A stretch of 64,000 bases of DNA. It comes from Astragalus membranaceus. Its lineage: Eukaryota; Streptophyta; Magnoliopsida; Fabales; Fabaceae. This document shows positions 54,980 to 64,000 of the stretch, one piece after another; within the stretch, counting starts at the first letter, position 1; each line of letters opens with the position of its first letter. Made by a program: the position numbers and the translations under genes. The notes beneath the pieces are model-generated. The model saw nothing but the letters and a program-made list of their open reading frames with translations. It searched no databases and was not told the DNA's origin. The DNA is taken from NCBI GenBank assembly GCA_039519185.1, contig CM076849.1, forward strand, positions 104,736,077 to 104,800,076, in the 5' to 3' direction.

Positions 54980-56410
54980 GTAGCTATCTATCTTAACTTT
55001 TACCAATCTTTTCTTCCCTCAAAGTTTTTTTCTTTCTTCTTCCAAGGCTGCTGTTGAGGTTGCTGTCACAGCTGCTAGAAATTATGCGTCTTTTCAGGTG
55101 CCGGTGCAGGGCTCTGTTTGTTCGGTCGAAGTGGAAATTATGCGTCTTTTCAAAATTAGTTACCATTCAATTCTAGTAAATAATAATGTACAAAAACATG
55201 GTGAACCAAATCAAGTAATTTTGAAAAGAAGGGGGTTTTCTTGGTTCATTACATTGTGTTGTGTCATGTATTTGGAACCTTAAGAGTTGATGTTTTCCAT
55301 TTGTTTCAGGTATGCTCTTGTTTTAATTGCAATGTATAACTTGTGTGATCTTATTGTAAGATACATTCCACTCTTAAAAATTTTGAAGTTGGAGTCCAGA
55401 AAGTAGATCACTACAGCAGTCATTACCATTTTCCTTTTGTTTCTTCTTTTACTCTAGTTGGTATACTATGCATTCACATTATCAGAATGAAAGAGAGAAT
55501 GGGTTCTGTTGGTTTATTTATTGATATTGACATGTGTTTGATTATTATGCATTTGTTTGTCACAGTAACTAAATGGACATATTGCATATGCAGGTCCTAT
55601 TATATACTTTTCCTGTCATATAGTTAAGCAATATGGACACCTTTTGATATTGAAGACCATGGCTGCACAAGAAGATCACTAACTTCATTTCAAATTCAAA
55701 GAAGAAGCTGCACAAATCCAACATTGCTCATGGTGAGTAGTAATTTTTTTGGGGATTTTTATTATGGTGAACTAACTGATTTAAAGAACTTGCTCTATCA
55801 AATACAAATTGAAGGTACTTACTAGACCATTTTTATATTCATTTTTTGTAGTCTTCTTCTTGTGCTTGTGGACTTTGGGTTTGATTTGCACTAGAGGAGC
55901 AAGTCACCTGAGACAACTCACAAGCTGTGGTTTCTCTCTATGGCTTGAAACAAGCATCCCACAAATGGCTTTGTACAGTCCTCTGCTGATCCCTCTGTGT
56001 TTACAACAGGTCCTGGATAGTCATTAGTTATGTTCAAGCTGAGCACTCCATTTATTCTTGAAATCAATTTCAACTATATATCAATATCAAGCCTAGTGAT
56101 GTTTATGATGTAGAATGTAAGTAGAATGTGATTTAAGTGACTGTGTTGTTCTGTTTGTGACTGTGTTGTTCTGTTTGTTGTATATGAATTTAAGTACAAT
56201 GTAATTTAGCTTTAGATGTATTTTGTACTTAAAGTGTAGAATTCTTACTTAAACTGATGAATTTTAGCTTTGGATGTATAAAGTAGAATGTGATGAATTT
56301 AAGTTTCTATTTGTTGGGAGAATGTGATGAATTTTAGTTTTGAATTATAGTAGAATGACCAAAATTCGTATAACCAGGGTGTATAGATTAAACCAAAATT
56401 TGAAAAAAAA
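54980..56410 (+). other. Unassigned cargo of CACTA 2, right part
   Basis: An exon-like block at about 55046-55096 reads AAVEVAVTAARNYASFQ before GTGCCG, unidentified. The end GAATTATGCGTCTTTTCA is repeated about 40 bp later. From 56090 to 56340 the words AGTAGAATGTGATGAATTT and TTTAAGT recur, probably 3' untranslated sequence. Confidence 0.35.
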
Positions 56411-56839
56411 AATCTTTTAAAGTCAGGCGCAATAATGCTTGACTTTAAAACAGACTTACGAAGTCAGACAAGAATAAATGCTTGACTTTAAATCATACTT
56501 ACGAAGTCAGGCAAGAATAAATGCTTGACTTTAAATCATACTTACGAAGTCAGGCAAGAATAAATGCTTGACTTTAAATCATACTTACGAAGTCAGGCAA
56601 TAATAAATGCTTGACTTTAAAACAGACTTACGAAGTCAGGCGAAATAAATGCTTGACTTTAAAACTGACTTACGAAGTCAGGCGAAATAAATGCTTGACT
56701 TTAAATCAGACTTACGAAGTCAGGCTATCGCTTGACTTTAAAACTCCTGACATACAAAGTGGACTTAATAAAAGTCAAGCGGGCGCCTGACTTTAAATCC
56801 CCTTTTCGCCTGACTTTAAATCTCTTTTTTGCACTAGTG
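56411..56839 (+). repeat. Right subterminal repeats of CACTA element 2
   Basis: Tandem units with ACTTACGAAGTCAGGC and AATGCTTGACTTTAAA, ending TTTTTTGCACTAGTG. The last 150 bases are almost identical to the end of element 1. Confidence 0.92.
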
Positions 56840-56924
56840 TTTTTGTTTAGAAACATTTTATAGCTTCATCAAATTAGAATTGAAAATCAAGCCCTCCCCT
56901 CCCCTCCTAAACCCTCCTTCCAAA

Positions 56925-57213
56925 CATACCTTAAGAGTTTTATATGAGAATTAATGCGGAGAAACGAAGGAAGAGAGGGATGTTAAGTGTTTTTACGATT
57001 TCTTAACATTTTGTGACAGAGAGTATTGTGAATATTTATATATTACAGGGTTTTCACTATTGTAAAAAAAAAACATTGAATTTTGCTGTTAAGAAAAAAA
57101 ACCTGAAAAACTATTTTTTTTGGACTGAGTCAAAACGTGTATAGCGGTGCATGAAAAGCAAAACAATATTTTTCACCTAAAAAATTGTTTTCAAGATATT
57201 ATGCAATGTATAA
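56925..57213 (-). repeat. Copia B LTR fragment (corresponds to about 43790-44045)
   Basis: Shares GAGAATTAATGCGGAGAAAC-type sequence, ACGATTTCTTAAC, GAGTATTGTGAATATTTATA and GTGTATAGCG with the left LTR. It continues 50880-51080 across CACTA 2 and breaks off at ATGTATAAA, where Copia C begins. Confidence 0.72.
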
Positions 57214-57385
57214 ATTTTGTATTTTATTGAAAATAAAAAGATATTTCAAAAGTGAGAAGCCCCACATTGCTTGGCTTTGGATTCACCAAAGTCTTTATAT
57301 ACTAAAGCTTAATGAGAGCTAGTAAACAAGCAACTAGAAGGGACTCCCTCGCGCGCACAAGCAGGGACCAACATGGCTTGGATCA

Positions 57386-58906
57386 GTGCGAATCTTTCGA
57401 TTCCCTTCTGCTGTCCCGGTAACTTATGCGAAACCTTTCCCTGACATCTCTAAAATTGAGGTCTTCGCAGGCCAAAATTTTCGCAGGTGGCAGGAACGCG
57501 TGAGTTCCCTTCTTGACATGCACGGAGTTGCAGCTACTCTTACTGACTCCAAACCTGTCGAACCTACTACTCCCAAACAGGTCGAAGTTTGGACCCATGC
57601 CAACAAAGTGTGTCGTCACACAATTCTCAGCACCCTCTCCAACGAATTGTTCGACATCTACTGCACCTACAAGGAAGCTAATCAGATCTGGGAATCAATG
57701 ATTCTCAAATACACCGCTGAAGATGCAAGCAAGCAGAAATTTGTCATCAGCAATTACTACAATTGGGTCATGAGTGAAACTGGCGAAATCAAAACTCAAA
57801 TCAACCAGTATCACAAATTACAAGAGGAAATGAAGGCTGAAAACATAGTTCTCCCTGATGAGTTCATTGCAGGTATTCTGATTGAGAAGCTGCCAGAATC
57901 ATGGAAGGACTACAAGCAACAACTGAAGCACAAACACAAGCAATTGTCACTGAACGAGCTGCTGACTCATATCATCATCGAAGATACCAACCGAAAAGAG
58001 AGTAACAAGACAAAGGCGAAATCAATGGCTTCACGGGCAAACATGGTGATGAACAACCCTTCAAGGTTCGACAAAGGCAAACCAGTCTCTCCAAACAAAA
58101 GGTACGATCCCAAGAAATCATCTAATCAAAAGTATCACAAAAGGAACAATGATCATTATCCTGGTACTCATAGCACTGAATTCAAGAAAAGAGGATACTG
58201 CTTTGTTTGTGGAAAGCCAGGACACTATGCACCTAAATGCAGGCATAGGGCGAGAAATGACAATCCTCCTAAGGCTAACGCCAACTTGGCTGATGCTGGT
58301 GGAGATGATAATGAGGATGACGATGTCATTGCTGCTGTCATTTCTTTGGTCAACATGGCAACTGATGTGAACAAATGGGTGGTGGATTCTGGAGCCACCA
58401 AGCACATCTGTGCTAATAGAGAAGTTTTTACCTCCTACACTGCTGTAGGGGAAGGAGAAGAAAATATCTATCTGGGTGACTCACATCCAGCCCCAGTTGT
58501 GGGGAAAGGAAAAGTTCTTCTCAAGCTCACATCGGGGAAAACTCTGGCTCTCACAAATGTGCTTCATGTGCCTAACATAAGGGCAAACCTGATCTCTGTT
58601 GGGGTTCTGCTGAAGCATGGTATCAAAGTGACATTTGAATCTGATAAGATTGTTCTTACCAAGAACAACATTTTTGTTGGAAGGGGATACTATGATCATG
58701 GACTTTTTGTACTCAACACTTTTGATTTCAATAACAATGTTTCGACTTCTGCTTACTTGATTGACTCTTATAATATGTGGCATGCTAGACTAGGTCATAT
58801 TAACTTTCAGTATGTTATTAAATTGCAACGTCTTGGCATGATTTCGACTAGTGATAATCAACATAGCAAATGCGATGTATGTGTCGAATCCAAGTTAACA
58901 AAATAA
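57386..58906 (+). pseudogene. Copia C gag, protease and integrase zinc region
   Basis: The frame is open for over 500 codons. Gag core: YAKPFPDISKIEVFAGQNFR, RRWQERVSSLLDMHGVAATL, YKEANQIWESMILKYTAEDA and LPDEFIAGILIEKLPESWKD. Zinc knuckle: CFVCGKPGHYAPKC (CCHC). Protease active site: WVVDSGATKHIC. Pre-integrase: MWHARLGHINFQYVIKLQRL and CDVCVESKLTK, then TAA at 58904. The first ATG (57373) is in another frame, so the native start has been shifted; the frame here opens with a GTG. Confidence 0.93.
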
Positions 58907-59265
58907 TCGTGTCCCCCAGTACAACGTGAAACTGAACTGCTTAGTTTAATTCACACGGACCTAGGAGACTTAAAACAAACTCCAACTAGGGGCGGAAAAA
59001 ATTATTATGTAACGTTTATAGATGATTTTTCGCGATACACCAAGGTGTTTTTATTAAGACAAAAAATGAAGCATTTGAAGCTTTTCTTTCATATAAAGCT
59101 GAAGTCGAAAATCAATTAGATAGAAAGATTAAAAGAGTTAGATCCGACCGTGGAGGAGAATACATATCTTTTAATGATTTTTGTGAAAAGGAAGGTATAA
59201 TACATGAAACAACTCCCCCCTATTCACCTGAATCTAATGGCATAGCCGAAAGGAAAAATAGGACA
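58907..59265 (+). pseudogene. Copia C integrase catalytic core, frameshifted
   Basis: After the stop the same frame gives LLSLIHTDLGDLKQTPTRGG and YYVTFIDDFSRYTKVFLLR (first catalytic Asp). A one-base shift near 59063 leads into KRVRSDRGGEYISFNDF (second Asp) and TPPYSPESNGIAERKNRTLK (Glu). All three acidic residues of the DDE triad remain. Confidence 0.9.
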
Positions 59266-61204
59266 TTGAAAGAGATGATGAACGCTATGTTAATAAGTTC
59301 TAATGCGCCAACTAACTTGTGGGGTGAGGCTATATTAACTGCATGTTTTATACAAAATAGAACTCCTCATAGGAAAACCGGAAAGACCCCTTATGAACTG
59401 TGGAAAGGTTATCAACCTAACTTAAAATATTTAAAAGTGTGGGGGTGCTTAGCTAAAGTTATGTTGCCTGATCCTAAGAAAAGAAAAATTGGTTGCAAAA
59501 CCTCTGATTGTGTTTTTATAGGATATGCAGAACACAGCGCTGCTTATAGATTCCTTGTTGTGAAAAGTGATGTTCTAGATAATAATACTATCGTAGAAAC
59601 TAAAAATGCTGAGTTTTTTGAAACCGTTTTTCCTTTGAAACATGATAGTATATCTAGACAACCATTAGCAAGTACTAATGATGAAACTCATGAGGAACAG
59701 TATCAAGAACTAAGGAGAAGTAAAAGACCAAGAAAAGAAACATCCTTCGGAAATGATTTTTACACTTATCTAGTCGAAAAAGATCCAGAAACCTTTTTTG
59801 AAGCAACTTCTTCTTTTGAGTCGAAATTTTGGAAAGAAGCCATTAAAACTGAAATAGACTCAATTTCCAAATGTAACACTTGGACCTTAGTTGATTTACC
59901 ACCTTGGGGAAAATCAATAGGATGCAAGTGGATTTTCAAAAGAAAATATAACCCTGATGGGTCTATTGATAAATACAAAGCAAGACTAGTAGCAAAAGGC
60001 TTTTCTCAAAAACAAAACATTGATTATTTTGATACCTTTGCTCCAGTAACAAGAATTTCTTCTATTAGAGTTTTAATAGCTTTGGCTTCTATCCATAAAC
60101 TTGTTATTCACCAAATGGATGTTAAAACCGCCTTTTTGAACGGTGACTTAGAAGAAGAAATCTACATGAATCAACCCGAAGGATGTATAGTTTCAGGTCA
60201 AGAAAACAAAGTATGTAAACTCCTTAAGTCGTTATATGGTTTAAAACAAGCACCAAAACAATGGCATGAAAAATTCGACAGAACCTTAGTCGAAGATGGC
60301 TTCACCACAACTGAAGTTGATCAATGTGTTTACACTAAAACTGAGTGTGGAGAACATGTGATCATATGTTTATATGTAGATGACATGCTCATATTTGGTA
60401 CTTGTCTGGATATTGTTATCAAAACAAAATCCTTTCTTTCATCTAGTTACGACATGAAAGATATGGGTGAGGCCAATGTAATATTAGGAGTTAGAATCAT
60501 CCGGGAAGGTGATAGTATCACACTATCACAAGATCATTATGTGGAAAAACTTCTTAGGAAGTTTGGACACTATGACTCAACCCCCTTAAGTACCCCCTAT
60601 GAAGCTAACTCACGCTTAATGAAAAATAGAGGTGATCCTGTTGACCAACCTCAGTATGCCCAAGTAATTGGGAGCCTACTGCATGTAATGAACTTTTCTC
60701 GACCAGACATTGCATTCGCAGTCGGTCGTCTGAGTAGGTATACTCACAATCCTGGTCAGGATCATTGGAAGGCAATTGCTCACCTCATGAGATATTTGAG
60801 GGGTACCACAACTTATGGTATTACTTATAGTGGATTTCCCGCAGTATTAGAGGGATACTGCGATGCTAACTGGATATCTGATTCAGATGAGACAAAATCC
60901 ACTAGTGGTTACATTTTCACACTTGGTGGTGGTGCGGTAACTTGGAGGTCAGCCAAACAATCCATTATTGCTAGATCGACTATGGAGTCGGAATTTGTAG
61001 CTCTGGAATTGGCTGGTACTGAAACTGAATGGTTGAAGAACCTTTTAGCTGGTATTCCTTTGGGAATAAAACCGACACCATCAGTGTCAATACATTGTGA
61101 TAGTCAATCGGCAATAGCCGTTGCAAAGAATAAGACCTATAATGGCAAAAATAGACATGTGCAACTAAGACATAATGTTGTCAAACAATTGCAAAAGTAT
61201 GGAG
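59266..61204 (+). pseudogene. Copia C reverse transcriptase and RNase H, 3' truncated
   Basis: An uninterrupted 646-codon frame. Integrase end: YELWKGYQPNLKYLKVWGCL. RT: SIGCKWIFKRKYNPDGSIDK, QMDVKTAFLNGDLEEEIYMN, SLYGLKQAPKQWHEKFD and the catalytic box CLYVDDMLIFG. RNase H: GYCDANWISDSDETKSTSGY, ARSTMESEFVALELAGTETE and HCDSQSAIAVAKNKTYNGK. The C-terminus normally following KQLQ is missing: after QKYG the LTR begins at 61205. Confidence 0.94.
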
Positions 61205-61407
61205 TGTAACACCCCAAATTTTTCTTACTAATATGTCTATATCTCTGTGTATAAATTGCAATTTTGTGATAACTTGGTGTGTGTTTTCTTTTAATAATTA
61301 GTATACCTTAATGAAATATTAGTATACTTTATAAGTTAATATTTAGGAATAACTATGAATATTATTTGATGTTAGTAGTTGTTGTTATGATATATTATTG
61401 TATTGTG

Positions 61408-61486
<79 letters not shown>

Positions 61487-63677
61487 GGTTACATAATAGT
61501 TTGATAAGGGGAGTTTGTCAAAATAAAAATAGTGTAATGAAAATATAGTATAAATAGAGAAAGTAAAAGAAACGACAGCAAGAGAAAAGGAATTTTAAAG
61601 ATTTTACTTCCTACACCCCCCGAATTACTGAGCACACCTCCTGGCCCATTTATGCTTTACTGTTTATCACCTCTATCCCTAAGCTCCCGAGAAAAGAAAC
61701 GCAGCAGCCTTCAAAACCCTCGTCATCCAAACCTCTCTCTGGTTCTCACTAATTTCACTTCGGTTTGTCATAAAAAAATTCACCACCCAACTCGAAATCA
61801 ACCCCCAAACCCGTTTCCGACCTCTGTTTTGTCAAAAAGACCACCGATTGTTGCGTTCAAGCACTCAAGGCGGACTGTATTTTGAAGATTGCGACCACCA
61901 CGATCGTCGTTCGAAGAAACGGACACCGTTTTCGGATTCTACGCGTCGAAACCTTCGGGAAGCACTAGTCTCTTTTTCGTTTCGGTGAAGTTGACGTCGG
62001 ACCCCTTTTTCGGTGAGACAATTACCGTAATTCAATTTTGTTCCGTTAGACTTCGTTTCAGTTTTAGAAATTCCGAAATAATCAGTTTATAATTACTATT
62101 GTTTTTGTCCAGCCATATTTCACTCTCTATACAACCTGTGAATTTTTCTTTGCGCCCGTTGAGTGTTGAACTGTCGCTACCGGCATATTTTCTTGCTCTT
62201 GTTGATACCGCAGATTATTCTTATCGAGGTAAGGGTGGGGTTCTGACCTTATAATGGTGTATATGAAGGGTTCGTATGTGGGGTTCGGGTATCCTAGGCT
62301 ATCGGTGTTGTATTGTTCGTTTTATGCACATGAATTGTTTTGTCATTTACCAGATGCTTGTTTGGACTGTTAAATGTATGGTTTTCATGTTACACTAAAA
62401 GCACCAACACACTCTTAGTTTAACTGCTGGAATGAATTTAACGGTGCAAATAGTTAATTGGTATTTAATTGTTATTAAACAATTAGAACTAAGGACTTTA
62501 AACAGCGGTGCACCCCTAGGCTAAGGTTTGATGTTTAATACAGGAGGGATGTTTAACATGTTCCTGGGTGCAATTGTTTTCTTCTTAAAATGTTGACACA
62601 ATTTTTGTTGCCGTCCTTTTTAAATGCACATTTTTTTTTATTGTTAGTTCAACAACAAAAGGCCATCTTTTCTAAAAATAAAATATTTTTTTTATCTTTG
62701 AAGCTTTAACTGACGATTTAGCAGTTGTGCAAACTTTTGGTTGGAATGTGGACGCAAATGGTTCATTTTTGTGTACCTTCTGCTGGTGATTATCTTCACT
62801 GTATAATTTCGGTGTGTAGCATACTGGATGTTGGATCTATGTGTTGATGTTGAATCTATGTGTTGATAATTTTGGAGTGGATTTGCAGGTTACCTTGTAA
62901 CAAGTAAAATAGCCCTATTTATGGGCAATAAGTCGAATTATAGGCCTATGGCCAACGTGGTTTATTGTCGCTAAGTCGCTGTAGAATGATTAATTATGTC
63001 GTCCTGTGCATTCCTACTTGTCGCGTTGCATGGCATCCCAAGCATTTCCAAGTCGCTATTAAGTCGGAGGTTTTGCCTCATTTATAAGTCGTTGATGCCC
63101 CTATTTACGGGTATATTTTTAAGTCGGGAGTTCTGCTCCAAATGGTACCAGATGCATATGCATAGTCCGAGTCACATACAGCATAATTGTAGAATGATTG
63201 TATTGATCAACTGTGTACTGTACTCCGATGGATTCCTTGTTATTGTGGTAGTTGTGGAATGTCTGAACCATACATGTACGTGTCTTTCATTTATGCCTTT
63301 ATGTGGTTTGATATCTCACCCTTCTGTTTGAATGTTACCCCTATGCGGTAACGTGCAGGTAGTCAAGAGTGAATGCGAAGGTTCTTCACTAGCTGAGTCG
63401 GTGTCGTCTCTGATACGTAACACTCGGGGAGGGGATTGAACTCTATTTGATTTAATTGTTTTGTTGCACGATTTTGTTTTGAAATGTTAATCAAGTTTTG
63501 ACCTTAGACGAATTTTGGTGATGTTAAATGATTCTACGTGTTTTGACGTGCTTCCGCAAATGTTATAAGTCGTTTAGTTTGGTAGAAAGGAAAATGTGGC
63601 ACTCCAATGCATGTTTTAGTTTAATTCTCGCACTCTGATATTGAATGAAATTAAACGGGTAGAATTGGGGTGTTACA
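61205..63677 (+). repeat. Ty3-type LTR (about 2.47 kb), first arm of an inverted pair
   Basis: Begins TGTAACACCCCAAATTTTTC and ends TAGAATTGGGGTGTTACA, so its ends are mutually inverted over at least 11 bases, as in Del/Tekay LTRs. A TATA box, TATAAATAG, is at 61549-61557. A TA microsatellite lies at 61413-61482. No gag-pol follows. The flanks TGGAG and TTAGA do not match, so it is not a simple solo LTR. Confidence 0.75.
61413..61482. repeat. (TA)n microsatellite
   Basis: About 35 uninterrupted TA units inside the LTR, upstream of its TATA box. Confidence 0.95.
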
Positions 63678-63758
63678 TTAGAATGTTTTGTGGCCACCAA
63701 GGGTGTTGAACTTGCGACCTCTTACTCACACACACACCTCCTAACCACTGAGCCAAAT
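63678..63758 (-). repeat. tRNA-derived SINE head in the spacer between inverted LTR arms
   Basis: On the - strand TTTGGCTCAGTGGTTAGGAG matches a Pol III A box (TGGCTCAGTGG), and GGTCGCAAGTTCAACACCC, about 30 bases later, resembles a B box (GTTCAACACC for GTTCGAATCC). Such heads are typical of plant tRNA-derived SINEs. The body and tail are not present. Confidence 0.55.
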
Positions 63759-64000
63759 TAACACCCCAACTCTACCCGTTTAATTTCATTCAATATCAGA
63801 GTGCGAGAATTAAACTAAAACATGCATTGGAGTGCCACATTTTCCTTTCTACCAAACTAAACGACTTATAACATTTGCGGAAGCACGTCAAAACACGTAG
63901 AATCATTTAACATCACCAAAATTCGTCTAAGGTCAAAACTTGATTAACATTTCAAAACAAAATCGTGCAACAAAACAATTAAATCAAATAGAGTTCAATC
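63759..64000 (-). repeat. Inverted copy of the LTR end (second arm, runs off the window)
   Basis: TAACACCCCAACTCTACCCG and onward is the reverse complement of 63434-63677 with very few mismatches, for example ACTCT for ATTCT. The terminal TGT is altered to ATT. The arm continues beyond the window. Confidence 0.93.

Larger units (their letters stand above)
51231..56839 (+). mobile_element. CACTA transposon 2, same family as element 1, carrying different gene fragments
   Basis: Starts CACTAGTGCAAAA and ends TTTTTTGCACTAGTG, with TTT at 51228-51230 and 56840-56842. Its first 300 bp and last 430 bp match the subterminal arrays of the element at 29154. Cargo on the + strand: SKU5-like copper oxidase, soluble inorganic pyrophosphatase and an NPH3/BTB gene start, plus unassigned exons. 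None of the recognised cargo is shared with element 1. No transposase was recognised. Confidence 0.92.
57216..61204 (+). mobile_element. Copia LTR retrotransposon C, coding part only
   Basis: The + strand gag-protease-integrase-RT-RNase H order is complete except for the last part of RNase H, which is cut by an LTR at 61205. I cannot identify its 5' LTR or primer-binding site in the 160 bp before gag. Visible damage is light: a start-region frameshift, a stop at 58904 and a one-base shift near 59063. Confidence 0.88.

Noticed and set aside
55925..55965. Short match SLYGLKQASHKW to the Copia RT motif
   Set aside because: Only about 12 residues, with stops around it and no other RT sequence nearby; too short to annotate as an element.
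63678..63758. A functional tRNA gene
   Set aside because: Box-like motifs are present, but no acceptor stem pairing or anticodon arm could be formed; a SINE head fits better.

Overview
The window is repeat-rich nuclear DNA from a flowering plant, probably a eudicot and plausibly a legume. The evidence is plant-type Tat, Athila and Del/Tekay Ty3 elements, Copia elements, CACTA DNA transposons with plant gene fragments (KNAT7-like homeobox, SKU5-like oxidase, NPH3, plastid glutathione reductase), and a short repeat that I recall as common in legumes. I found no intact host gene, rRNA, tRNA or CRISPR array. Nearly every recognisable coding segment belongs to a mobile element or is cargo inside one.

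Left third (1-27658) is a three-level nest. A Tat-lineage Ty3 element on the + strand (gag from position 3, dual-RNase H pol to 23593, an antisense extra ORF at 24157-26691, 3' LTR from 27334) is split by an Athila-lineage element on the - strand (624-19711, duplication GCTAC). The Athila gag is split in turn by a Del/Tekay-like element on the - strand (8630-17115, duplication CTTCA). Removing each insertion restores the reading frame of its host across the junction. The Tekay-like element has two LTRs of identical length (2529 bp) and few differences, but badly decayed coding remnants, so it looks non-autonomous and recently moved.

Middle (27659-43557): a partial dimer of a plant repeat, then a CACTA transposon (29154-37837, 3-bp duplication CTC). 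It has no visible transposase. It carries exon-intron fragments of at least seven unrelated host genes, all on the + strand with most splice sites retained: cation/calcium exchanger, KNAT7-like homeobox, glutathione reductase, malonyl-CoA-synthetase-like enzyme, TatD nuclease, IST1-like and EB1. A deleted Copia element on the - strand follows (38495-43557).

Right third (43558-64000): a fragmented second Copia element (-) is interrupted inside its RT by another gene-fragment-carrying DNA with a CACTA-like right end (45967-48806; GSK3-like, PPDK and LRR fragments). Its LTR-like sequence is split by a second CACTA of the first family (51231-56839, duplication TTT) with different cargo (SKU5-like, soluble pyrophosphatase, NPH3). 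A third Copia pol (+, 57216-61204) is cut off by a 2.47-kb LTR. An inverted copy of that LTR begins 81 bp later across a tRNA-like SINE remnant and runs off the window.

The most interesting content is the pair of related gene-capturing CACTA elements, which share ends and differ in cargo, together with the third capturing insertion nearby.
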